Below are positions 11,854-23,758 of a stretch of 64,000 nt of DNA, piece after piece. Position numbers and translations under genes: made by a program. Numbering within the stretch: position 1 is the stretch's first letter; every line of letters starts with the position of its first letter. The notes below the pieces were generated by a model. That model was not told the origin of the DNA. It saw only the letters and a program-made list of their open reading frames with translations, and did not search any database. The DNA comes from Sepiola atlantica. Its lineage: Eukaryota > Mollusca > Cephalopoda > Sepiida > Sepiolidae. The stretch covers positions 62,001-126,000 of the forward strand of contig CAUVYP010001200.1 in the NCBI GenBank assembly GCA_963556195.1, in the 5' to 3' direction.

Positions 11854-12969
11854 TTAGCGCGTTTTAAAGTTGATATCGCTTTTGTTTATAACTTCCATAT
11901 TTATTCGAATTGTGCAACGAAACTTTGCAGACAGTCGCGGATAGGCCTTTTCTACTGAAGTACCAAGTTACAGAAGTGCAGCTTTTGTACTGGCGGAGAT
12001 ATGTCGATACAAACTGAATACGCAAACTATCAACAAAATTTAGTGCGATTTAAAGTGGATATCGCTTTTGTTTATAACTTCCACATTCTTTAGAATTGTG
12101 CAACGAAACTTTGCAGATATGAGCGGAGTCACAGTTTCTACTGAAGTACCAAGTTTCAGAAGTGCAGCTCTTGTACTGTCGGAGATATGTCGATACAAAC
12201 TGAATACGCAAAACATCAACAAAATTTAGCGCGTTTTAAAGTTGATATCGCTTTTGTTTATAACTTCCACATTTATTCGAATTGTGCAACGAAACTTTGC
12301 AGAAAGTCGCGGATAGGCCTTTTCTACTGAAGTACCAAGTTTCAGAAGTGCAGCTTTTGTACTGCCGGAGATATGTCGATACAAACTGAATACGCAAACT
12401 ATCAACAAATTTTAGTGCGATTTAAAGTGGATATCGCTTTTGTTTATAACTTCCACATTTATTCGAATTGTGCAACAGAAATTTGCAGAAAGTCGCGGAT
12501 AGGCCTTTTCTACTGAAGTACCAAGTTTCAGAAGTGCAGCTTTTGTACTGCCGGAGATATGTCGATACAAACTGAATACGCAAACTATCAACAAAATTTA
12601 GTGCGATTTAAAGTGGATATCGCTTTTGTTTATAACTTCCACATTCTTTAGAATTGTGCAACGAAACTTTGCAGAGATAAGCGGAGTCACATGTTCTACT
12701 GAAGCACCAAGTTTCAGAAGTGCAGCTCTTGTACTGTCGGAGATATGTCGATACAAACTGAATACGCAAAACATCAACAAAATTTAGCGCGTTTTAAAGT
12801 TGATATCGCTTTTGTTTATAACTTCCACATTTATTCGAATTGTGCAACGAAACTTTGCACAGATTAGCGGAGTCACATTTTCTACTGAAGTACCAAGTTT
12901 CGGAAATGCAGCTCTTGTACTGCCGGAGATATGTCGATACAAACTGAATACGCAAAACATCAACAAAAT
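11854..12969. repeat. HOR unit: G B C A E F (6 monomers)
   Basis: Short 1116-bp unit. The B at 12040 has GTGCAACG and GATATGAGCGG, shared with the B at 14458. The F at 12784 has the private change CGGAAATGC. Confidence 0.88.
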
Positions 12970-14271
12970 TTAGCGCGTTTTAAAGTTGATATCGCTTTTG
13001 TTTATAACTTCCATATTTATTCGAATTGTGCAACGAAACTTTGCAGACAGTCGCGGATAGGCCTTTTCTACTGAAGTACCAAGTTACAGAAGTGCAGCTT
13101 TTGTACTGGCGGAGATATGTCGATACAAACTGAATACGCAAACTATCAACAAATTTTAGTGCGATTTAAAGTGGATATCGCTTTTGTTTATAACTTCCAC
13201 ATTTATTCGAATTGTGCAACAGAAATTTGCAGAAAGTCGCGGATAGGCCTTTTCTACTGAAGTACCAAGTTTCAGAAGTGCAGCTTTTGTACTGCCGGAG
13301 ATATGTCGATACAAACTGAATACGCAAACTATCAACAAAATTTAGTGCGATTTAAAGTGGATATCGCTTTTGTTTATAACTTCCACATTCTTTAGAATTG
13401 TGAAACGAAACTTTGCAGATATAAGCGGAGTCACAGTTTCTACTGAAGTACCAAGTTTCAGAAGTGCAGCTCTTGTACTGTCGGAGATATGTCGATACAA
13501 ACTGAATACGCAAAACATCAACAAAATTTAGCGCGTTTTAAAGTTGATATCGCTTTTGTTTATAACTTCCACATTTATTCGAATTGTGCAACGAAACTTT
13601 GCACAGATTAGCGGAGTCACATTATCTACTGAAGTACCAAGTTTCGGAAGTGCAGCTCTTGTACTGTCGGAGATATGTCGATACAAACTGAATACGCAAA
13701 ACATCAACAAAATTTAGCGCGTTTTAAAGTTGATATCGCTTTTGTTTATAACTTCCACATTTATTCGAATTGTGCAACGAAACTTTGCAGAAAGTCGCGG
13801 ATAGGCCTTTTCTACTGAAGTACCAAGTTTCAGAAGTGCAGCTTTTGTACTGCCGGAGATATGTCGATACAAACTGAATACGCAAACTATCAACAAATTT
13901 TAGTGCGATTTAAAGTGGATATCGCTTTTGTTTATAACTTCCACATTTATTCGAATTGTGCAACAGAAATTTGCAGAAAGTCGCGGATAGGATTTTTCTA
14001 CTGAAGTACCAAGTTTCAGAAGTGCAGCTTTTGTACTGCCGGAGATATGTCGATACAAACTGAATACGCAAACTATCAACAAAATTTAGTGCGATTTAAA
14101 GTGGATATCGCTTTTGTTTATAACTTCCACATTCTTTAGAATTGTGGAACGAAACTTTGCACAGATTAGCGGAGTCACATTTTCTACTGAAGTACCAAGT
14201 TTCGGAAGTGCAGCTTTTGTACTGCCGGAGATATGTCGATACAAACTGAATACGCAAAACATCAACAAAAT
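12970..14271. repeat. HOR unit: G A B D' C A E/F-hybrid (7 monomers)
   Basis: G is followed directly by A instead of B. The B-D'-C-A cassette at 13342-14085 carries the CACATTATC and GGATTTTTC markers, making it the third copy of that cassette. It ends in a fused E/F monomer listed separately. Confidence 0.88.
14086..14271. repeat. E/F hybrid monomer (unequal-exchange junction)
   Basis: The left part is E (GTGCG head, TTCTTTAG at 14132-14139) and the right part is F (CACAGATTAG from 14160, TTTCGGAAG, TGCCGG). The switch lies between about 14140 and 14160 in the shared GAAACTTTGCA. The right part has GCTTTTGTACTGCC, like the F at 11668, suggesting that lineage as source. The result is one monomer where two (E and F) normally sit. 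Confidence 0.92.
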
Positions 14272-15387
14272 TTAGCGCGTTTTAAAGTTGATATCGCTTT
14301 TGTTTATAACTTCCATATTTATTCGAATTGTGCAACGAAACTTTGCAGACAGTCGCGGATAGGCCTTTTCTACTGAAGTACCAAGTTACAGAAGTGCAGC
14401 TTTTGTACTGGCGGAGATATGTCGATACAAACTGAATACGCAAACTATCAACAAAATTTAGTGCGATTTAAAGTGGATATCGCTTTTGTTTATAACTTCC
14501 ACATTCTTTAGAATTGTGCAACGAAACTTTGCAGATATGAGCGGAGTCACAGTTTCTATAGAAGTACCAAGTTTCAGAAGTGCAGCTCTTGTACTGTCGG
14601 AGATATGTCGATACAAACTGAATACGCAAAACATCAACAAAATTTAGCGCGTTTTAAAGTTGATATCGCTTTTGTTTATAACTTCCACATTTATTCGAAT
14701 TGTGCAACGAAACTTTGCAGAAAGTCGCGGATAGGCCTTTTCTACTGAAGTACCAAGTTTCAGAAGTGCAGCTTTTGTACTGCCGGAGATATGTCGATAC
14801 AAACTGAATACGCAAACTATCAACAAATTTTAGTGCGATTTAAAGTGGATATCGCTTTTGTTTATAACTTCCACATTTATTCGAATTGTGCAACAGAAAT
14901 TTGCAGAAAGTCGCGGATAGGCCTTTTCTACTGAAGTACCAAGTTTCAGAAGTGCAGCTTTTGTACTGCCGGAGATATGTCGATACAAACTGAATACGCA
15001 AACTATCAACAAAATTTAGTGCGATTTAAAGTGGATATCGCTTTTGTTTATAACTTCCACATTCTTTAGAATTGTGCAACGAAACTTTGCAGAGATAAGC
15101 GGGGTCACATGTTCTACTGAAGCACCAAGTTTCAGAAGTACAGCTCTTGTACTGTCGGAGATATGTCGATACAAACTGAATACGCAAAACATCAACAAAA
15201 TTTAGCGCGTTTTAAAGTTGATATCGCTTTTGTTTATAACTTCCACATTTATTCGAATTGTGCAACGAAACTTTGCACAGATTAGCGGAGTCACATTTTC
15301 TACTGAAGTACCAAGTTTCGGAAGTGCAGCTCTTGTACTGCCGGAGATATGTCGATACAAACTGAATACGCAAAACATCAACAAAAT
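14272..15387. repeat. HOR unit: G B C A E F (6 monomers)
   Basis: Same order as 11854-12969; both B copies share GATATGAGCGG. The B here also has TCTATAGAAG, and the E at 15016 has GCGGGGTCAC and GAAGTACAGC. Confidence 0.88.
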
Positions 15388-17805
15388 TTAGCGCGTTTTA
15401 AAGTTGATATCGCTTTTGTTTATAACTTCCATATTTATTCGAATTGTGCAACGAAACTTTGCAGACAGTCGCGGATAGGCCTTTTCTACTGAAGTACCAA
15501 GTTACAGAAGTGCAGCTTTTGTACTGGCGGAGATATGTCGATACAAACTGAATACGCAAACTATCAACAAAATTTAGTGCGATTTAAAGTGGATATCGCT
15601 TTTGTTTATAACTTCCACATTCTTTAGAATTGTGAAACGAAACTTTGCAGATATAAGCGGAGTCACAGTTTCTACTGAAGTACCAAGTTTCAGAAGTGCA
15701 GCTCTTGTACTGTCGGAGATATGTCGATACAAACTGAATACGCAAAACATCAACAAAATTTAGCGCGTTTTAAAGTTGATATCGCTTTTGTTTATAACTT
15801 CCACATTTATTCGAATTGTGCAACGAAACTTTGCAGAAAGTCGCGGATAGGCCTTTTCTACTGAAGTACCAAGTATCAGAAGTGCAGCTTTTGTACTGCC
15901 GGAGATATGTCGATACAAACTGAATACGCAAACTATCAACAAATTTTAGTGAAATTTAAAGTGGATATCGCTTTTGTTTATAACTTCCACATTTATTCGA
16001 ATTGTGCAACAGAAATTTGCAGAAAGTCGCGGATAGGCCTTTTCTACTGAAGTACCAAGTTTCAGAAGTGCAGCTTTTGTACTGCCGGAGATATGTCGAT
16101 ACAAACTGAATACGCAAACTATCAACAAAATTTAGTGCGATTTAAAGTGGATATCGCTTTTGTTTATAACTTCCACATTCTTTAGAATTGTGAAACGAAA
16201 CTTTGCAGATATAAGCGGAGTCACAATTACTACTGAAGTACCAAGTTTCAGAAGTGCAGCTCTTGTACTGTCGGAGATATGTCGATACAAACTGAATACG
16301 CAAAACATCAACAAAATTTAGCGCGTTTTAAAGTTGATATCGCTTTTGTTTATAACTTCCACATTTATTCGAATTGTGCAACGAAACCTTGCAGAAAGTC
16401 GCGGATAGGCCTTTTCTACTGAAGTACCAAGTTTCAGAAGTGCAGCTTTTGTACTGCCGGAGATATGTCGATACAAACTGAATACGCAAACTATCATCAA
16501 ATTTTAGTGCGATTTAAAGTGGATATCGCTTTTGTTTATAACTTCCACATTTATTCGAATTGTGCAACAGAAATTTGCAGAAAGTCGCGGATAGGCCTTT
16601 TGTACTGAAGTACCAAGTTTCACAAGTGCAGCTTTTGTACTGCCGGAGATATGTCGATACAAACTGAATACGCAAACTATCAACAAAATTTAGTGCGATT
16701 TAAAGTGGATATCGCTTTTGTTTATAACTTCCACATTCTTTAGAATTGTGCAACGAAACTTTGCAGAGATAAGCGGAGTCACATGTTCTACTGAAGCACC
16801 AAGTTTCAGAAGTGCAGCTCTTGTACTGTCGGAGATATGTCGATACAAACTGAATACGCAAAACATCAACAAAATTTAGCGCGTTTTAAAGTTTATATCG
16901 CTTTTGTTTATAACTTCCACATTTATTCGAATTGTGCAACGAAACTTTGCACAGATTAACGGAGTCACATTTTCTACTGAAGTACCAAGTTTCGGAAGTG
17001 CAGCTCTTGTACTGCCGGAGATATGTCGATACAAACTGAATACGCAAAACATCAACAAAATTTAGCGCGTTTTAAAGTTGATATCGCTTTTGTTTATAAC
17101 TTCCACATTTATTCGAATTGTGCAACGAAACTTTGCAGAAAGTCGCGGATAGGCCTTTTCTACTGAAGTACCAAGTTTCAGAAGTGCAGCTTTTGTACTG
17201 CCGGAGATATGTCGATACAAACTGAATACGCAAACTATCAACAAATTTTAGTGCGATTTAAAGTGGATATCGCTTTTGTTTATAACTTCCACATTTATTC
17301 GAATTGTGCAACAGAAATTTGCAGAAAGTCGCGGATAGGCCTTTTCTACTGAAGTACCAAGTTTCAGAAGTGCAGCTTTTGTACTGCCGGAGATATGTCG
17401 ATACAAACTGAATACGCAAACTATCAACAAAATTTAGTGCGATTTAAAGTGGATATCGCTTTTGTTTATAACTTCCACATTCTTTAGAATTGTGCAACGA
17501 AACTTTGCAGAGATAAGCGGAGTCACATGTTCTACTGAAGCACCAAGTTTCAGAAGTGCAGCTCTTGTACTGTCGGAGATATGTCGATACAAACTGAATA
17601 CGCAAAACATCAACAAAATTTAGCGCGTTTTAAAGTTGATATCGCTTTTGTTTATAACTTCCACATTTATTCGAATTGTGCAACGAAACTTTGCACAGAT
17701 TAGCGGAGTCACATTTTCTACTGAAGTACCAAGTTTCGGAAGTGCAGCTCTTGTACTGCCGGAGATATGTCGATACAAACTGAATACGCAAAACATCAAC
17801 AAAAT
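15388..17805. repeat. HOR unit: G B C A B C A E F C A E F (13 monomers)
   Basis: Contains an F (16876) followed by C rather than G, so the C-A-E-F run is doubled. Rare markers AAGTATCAG (C at 15760) and CTATCATCAAA (end of C at 16318) are repeated 2418 bp downstream. Confidence 0.88.
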
Positions 17806-19479
17806 TTAGCGCGTTTTAAAGTTGATATCGCTTTTGTTTATAACTTCCATATTTATTCGAATTGTGCAACGAAACTTTGCAGACAGTCGCGGATAGGCCT
17901 TTTCTACTGAAGTACCAAGTTACAGAAGTGCAGCTTTTGTACTGGCGGAGATATGTCGATACAAACTGAATACGCAAAACATCAACAAAATTTAGTGCGA
18001 TTTAAAGTGGATATCGCTTTTGTTTATAACTTCCACATTCTTTAGAATTGTGAAACGAAACTTTGCAGATATAAGCGGAGTCACAGTTTCTACTGAAGTA
18101 CCAAGTTTCAGAAGTGCAGCTCTTGTACTGTCGGAGATATGTCGATACAAACTGAATACGCAAAACATCAACAAAATTTAGCGCGTTTTAAAGTTGATAT
18201 CGCTTTTGTTTATAACTTCCACATTTATTCGAATTGTGCAACGAAACTTTGCAGAAAGTCGCGGATAGGCCTTTTCTACTGAAGTACCAAGTATCAGAAG
18301 TGCAGCTTTTGTACTGCCGGAGATATGTCGATACAAACTGAATACGCAAACTATCAACAAATTTTAGTGCGATTTAAAGTGGATATCGCTTTTGTTTATA
18401 ACTTCCACATTTATTCGAATTGTGCAACAGAAATTTGCAGAAAGTCGCGGATAGGCCTTTTCTACTGAAGTACCAAGTTTCAGAAGTGCAGCTTTTGTAC
18501 TGCCGGAGATATGTCGATACAAACTGAATACGCAAACTATCAACAAAATTTAGTGCGATTTAAAGTGGATATCGCTTTTGTTTATAACTTCCACATTCTT
18601 TAGAATTGTGAAACGAAACTTTGCAGATATAAGCGGAGTCACAATTTCTACTGAAGTACCAAGTTTCAGAAGTGCAGCTCTTGTACTGTCGGAGATATGT
18701 CGATACAAACTGAATACGCAAAACATCAACAAAATTTAGCGCGTTTTAAAGTTGATATCGCTTTTGTTTATAACTTCCACATTTATTCGAATTGTGCAAC
18801 GAAACTTTGCAGAAAGTCGCGGATAGGCCTTTTCTACTGAAGTACCAAGTTTCAGAAGTGCAGCTTTTGTACTGCCGGAGATATGTCGATACAAACTGAA
18901 TACGCAAACTATCATCAAATTTTAGTGCGATTTAAAGTGGATATCGCTTTTGTTTATAACTTCCACATTTATTCGAATTGTGCAACAGAAATTTGCAGAA
19001 AGTCGCGGATAGGCCTTTTCTACTGAAGTACCAAGTTTCAGAAGTGCAGCTTTTGTACTGCCGGAGATATATCGATACAAACTGAATACGCAAACTATCA
19101 ACAAAATTTAGTGCGATTTAAAGTGGATATCGCTTTTGTTTATAACTTCCACATTCTTTAGAATTGTGCAACGAAACTTTGCAGAGATAAGCGGAGTCAC
19201 ATGTTCTACTGAAGCACCAAGTTTCAGAAGTGCAGCTCTTGTACTGTCGGAGATATGTCGATACAAACTGAATACGCAAAACATCAACAAAATTTAGCGC
19301 GTTTTAAAGTTGATATCGCTTTTGTTTATAACTTCCACATTTATTCGAATTGTGCAACGAAACTTTGCACAGATTAGCGGAGTCACATTTTCTACTGAAG
19401 TACCAAGTTTCGGAAGTGCAGCTCTTGTACTGCCGGAGATATGTCGATACAAACTGAATACGCAAAACATCAACAAAAT
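17806..19479. repeat. HOR unit: G B C A B C A E F (9 monomers)
   Basis: Shares AAGTATCAG (18178 copy) and CTATCATCAAA (end of the 18736 copy) with the previous unit. The opening G has a beta-type AAACATCAAC tail joined to a GTGCG head, an exception to the tail-head rule. Confidence 0.88.
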
Positions 19480-21154
19480 TTAGCGCGTTTTAAAGTTGAT
19501 ATCGCTTTTGTTTATAACTTCCATATTTATTCGAATTGTGCAACGAAACTTTGCAGACAGTCGCGGATAGGCCTTTTCTACTGAAGTACCAAGTTACAGA
19601 AGTGCAGCTTTTGTACTGGCGGAGATATGTCGATACAAACTGAATACGCAAACTATCAACAAAATTTAGTGCGATTTAAAGTGGATATCGCTTTTGTTTA
19701 TAACTTCCACATTCTTTAGAATTGTGAAACGAAACTTTGCAGATATAAGCGGAGTCACAGTTTCTACTGAAGTACCAAGTTTCAGAAGTGCAGCTCTTGT
19801 ACTGTCGGAGATATGTCGATACAAACTGAATACGCAAAACATCAACAAAATTTAGCGCGTTTTAAAGTTGATATCGCTTTTGTTTATAACTTCCACATTT
19901 ATTCGAATTGTGCAACGAAACTTTGCAGAAAGTCGCGGATAGGCCTTTTCTACTGAAGTACCAAGTTTCAGAAGTGCAGCTTTTGTACTGCCGGAGATAT
20001 GTCGATACAAACTGAATACGCAAACTATCAACAAATTTTAGTGCGATTTAAAGTGGATATCGCTTTTGTTTATAACTTCCACATTTATTCGAATTGTGCA
20101 ACAGAAATTTGCAGAAAGTCGCGGATAGGCCTTTTCTACTGCAGTACCAAGTTTCGGAAGTGCAGCTTTTGTACTGCGTGAGATATGTCGATACAAACTG
20201 AATACGCAAACTATCAACAAAATTTAGTGCGATTTAAAGTGAATATCGCTTTTGTTTATAACTTCCACATTCTTTAGAATTGTGAAACGAAACTTTGCAG
20301 ATATAAGCGGAGTCACAGTTTCTACTGAAGTACCAAGTTTCAGAAGTGCAGCTCTTGTACTGTCGGAGATATGTCGATACAAACTGAATACGCAAAACAT
20401 CAACAAAATTTAGCGCGTTTTAAAGTTGATATCGCTTTTGTTTATAACTTCCACATTTATTCGAATTGTGCAACGAAACTTTGCAGAAAGTCGCGGATAG
20501 GCCTTTTCTACTGAAGTACCAAGTTTCAGAAGTGCAGCTTTTGGTACTGCCGGAGATATGTCGATACAAACTGAATACGCAAACTATCAACAAATTTTAG
20601 TGCGATTTAAAGTGGATATCGCTTTTGTTTATAACTTCCACATTTATTCGAATTGTGCAACAGAAATTTGCAGAAAGTCGCGGATAGGCCTTTTCTACTG
20701 AAGTACCAAGTTTCAGAAGTGCAGCTTTTGTACTGCCGGAGATATGTCGATACAAACTGAATACGCAAACTATCAACAAAATTTAGTGCGATTTAAAGTG
20801 GATATCGCTTTTGTTTATAACTTCCACATTCTTTAGAATTGTGCAACGAAACTTTGCAGAGATAAGCGGAGTCACATGTTCTACTGAAGCACCAAGTTTC
20901 AGAAGTGCAGCTCTTGTACTGTCGGAGATATGTCGATACAAACTGAATACGCAAAACATCAACAAAATTTAGCGCGTTTTAAAGTTGATATCGCTTTTGT
21001 TTATAACTTCCACATTTATTCGAATTGTGCAACGAAACTTTGAACAGATTAGCGGAGTCACATTTTCTACTGAAGTACCAAGTTTCGGAAGTGCAGCTCT
21101 TGTACTGCCGGAGATATGTCGATACAAACTGAATACGCAAAACATCAACAAAAT
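19480..21154. repeat. HOR unit: G B C A B C(187) A E F (9 monomers, 1675 bp)
   Basis: Same order as the preceding unit, but the second C (20410-20596) is the first 187-bp variant. The A at 20038 has three private changes: CTGCAGTACC, TTTCGGAAG and TGCGTGAG. Confidence 0.88.
20410..20596. repeat. 187-bp C variant 1 (extra G)
   Basis: C monomer with GCTTTTGGTACTG (GG at about 20543-20544) in place of GCTTTTGTACTG. The following A has the normal GTGG head, unlike the other four 187-bp copies. Confidence 0.95.
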
Positions 21155-21340
21155 TTAGCGCGTTTTAAAGTTGATATCGCTTTTGTTTATAACTTCCATA
21201 TTTATTCGAATTGTGCAACGAAACTTTGCAGACAGTCGCGGATAGGCCTTTTCTACTGAAGTACCAAGTTTCAGAAGTGCAGCTTTTGTACTGCCGGAGA
21301 TATGTCGATACAAACTGAATACGCAAACTATCAACAAAAT
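21155..21340. repeat. G/C hybrid monomer, copy 1
   Basis: The left part is G (CTTCCATATTT, GACAGTCGCGG) and the right part is alpha non-G (AAGTTTCAG from 21271, TGCCGGAG). The switch lies between about 21233 and 21271. It also has ACTCAATTTG-equivalent INM coding context only as a by-product of the G-type CATATT change; followed by B. Confidence 0.88.
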
Positions 21341-23758
21341 TTAGTGCGATTTAAAGTGGATATCGCTTTTGTTTATAACTTCCACATTCTTTAGAATTGT
21401 GAAACGAAACTTTGCAGATATAAGCGGAGTCACAGTTTCTACTGAAGTACCAAGTTTCAGAAGTGCAGCTCTTGTACTGTCGGAGATATGTCGATACAAA
21501 CTGAATACGCAAAACATCAACAAAATTTAGCGCGTTTTAAAGTTGATATCGCTTTTGTTTATAACTTCCACATTTATTCGAATTGTGCAACGAAACTTTG
21601 CAGAAAGTCGCGGATAGGCCTTTTCTACTGAAGTACCAAGTTTCAGAAGTGCAGCTTTTGTACTGCCGGAGATATGTCGATACAAACTGAATACGCAAAC
21701 TATCAACAAATTTTAGTGCGATTTAAAGTGGATATCGCTTTTGTTTATAACTTCCACATTTATTCGAATTGTGCAACAGAAATTTGCAGAAAGTCGCGGA
21801 TAGGCCTTTTCTACTGAAGTACCAAGTTTCAGAAGTGCAGCTTTTGTACTGCCGGAGATATGTCGATACAAACTGAATACGCAAACTATCAACAAAATTT
21901 AGTGCGATTTAAAGTGGATATCGCTTTTGTTTATAACTTCCACATTCTTTAGAATTGTGAAACGAAACTTTGCAGATATAAGCGGAGTCACAGTTTCTAC
22001 TGAAGTACCAAGTTTCAGAAGTGCAGCTCTTGTACTGTCGGAGATATGTCGATACAAACTGAATACGCAAAACATCAACAAAATTTAGCGCGTTTTAAAG
22101 TTGATATCGCTTTTGTTTATAACTTCCACATTTATTCGAATTGTGCAACGAAACTTTGCACAGATTAGCGGAGTCACATTTTCTACTGAAGTACCAAGTT
22201 TCGGAAGTGCAGCTCTTGTACTGTCGGAGATATGTCGATACAAACTGAATACGCAAAACATCAACAAAATTTAGCGCGTTTTAAAGTTGATATCGCTTTT
22301 GTTTATAACTTCCACATTTATTCGAATTGTGCAACGAAACTTTGCAGAAAGTCGCGGATAGGCCTTTTCTACTGAAGTACCAAGTTTCAGAAGTGCAGCT
22401 TTTGTACTGCCGGAGATATGTCGATACAAACTGAATACGCAAACTATCAACAAATTTTAGTGCGATTTAAAGTGGATATCGCTTTTGTTTATAACTTCCA
22501 CATTTATTCGAATTGTGCAACAGAAATTTGCAGAAAGTCGCGGATAGGCCTTTTCTACTGAAGTACCAAGTTTCAGAAGTGCAGCTTTTGTACTGCCGGA
22601 GATATGTCGATACAAACTGAATACGCAAACTATCAACAAAATTTAGTGCGATTTAAAGTGGATATCGCTTTTGTTTATAACTTCCACATTCTTTAGAATT
22701 GTGAAACGAAACTTTGCAGATATAAGCGGAGTCACAGTTTCTACTGAAGTACCAAGTTTCAGAAGTGCAGCTCTTGTACTGTCGGAGATATGTCGATACA
22801 AACTGAATACGCAAAACATCAACAAAATTTAGCGCGTTTTAAAGTTGATATCGCTTTTGTTTATAACTTCCACATTTATTCGAATTGTGCAACGAAACTT
22901 TGCACAGATTAGCGGAGTCACATTTTCTACTGAAGTACCAAGTTTCGGAAGTGCAGCTCTTGTACTGTCGGAGATATGTCGATACAAACTGAATACGCAA
23001 AACATCAACAAAATTTAGCGCGTTTTAAAGTTGAAATCGCTTTTGTTTATAACTTCCACATTTATTCGAATTGTGCAACGAAACTTTGCAGAAAGTCGCG
23101 GATAGGCCTTTTCTACTGAAGTACCAAGTTTCAGAAGTGCAGCTTTTGTACTGCCGGAGATATGTCGATACAAACTGAATACGCAAACTATCAACAAATT
23201 TTAGTGCGATTTAAAGTGGATATCGCTTTTGTTTATAACTTCCACATTTATTCGAATTGTGCAACAGAAATTTGCAGAAAGTCGCGGATAGGCCTTTTCT
23301 ACTGAAGTACCAAGTTTCAGAAGTGCAGCTTTTGTACTGCCGGAGATATGTCGATACAAACTGAATACGCAAACTATCAACAAATTTTAGTGCGATTTAA
23401 AGTGGATATCGCTTTTGTTTATAACTTCCACATTCTTTAGAATTGTGCAACGAAACTTTGCAGAGATAAGCGGAGTCACATGTTCTACTGAAGCACCAAG
23501 TTTCAGAAGTGCAGCTCTTGTACTGTCGGAGATATGTCGATACAAACTGAATACGCAAAACATCAACAAAATTTAGCGCGTTTTAAAGTTGATATCGCTT
23601 TTGTTTATAACTTCCACATTTATTCGAATTGTGCAACGAAACTTTGCACAGATTAGCGGAGTCACATTTTCTACTGAAGTACCAAGTTTCGGAAGTGCAG
23701 CTCTTGTACTGCCGGAGATATGTCGATACAAACTGAATACGCAAAACATCAACAAAAT
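21155..23758. repeat. HOR unit: G/C-hybrid B C A B D' C A B D' C A E F (14 monomers)
   Basis: Opens with a G/C hybrid rather than a full G. The B-D'-C-A cassette is present twice in tandem (21899-22642 and 22643-23386). The C at 23015 loses the EcoRV site (GAAATCGC). Confidence 0.88.

Noticed and set aside
19999..20181. 60-codon plus-strand open frame
   Set aside because: Created by TGA to TGC in the A monomer at 20038 (CTGCAGTACC). A single private substitution in satellite DNA.
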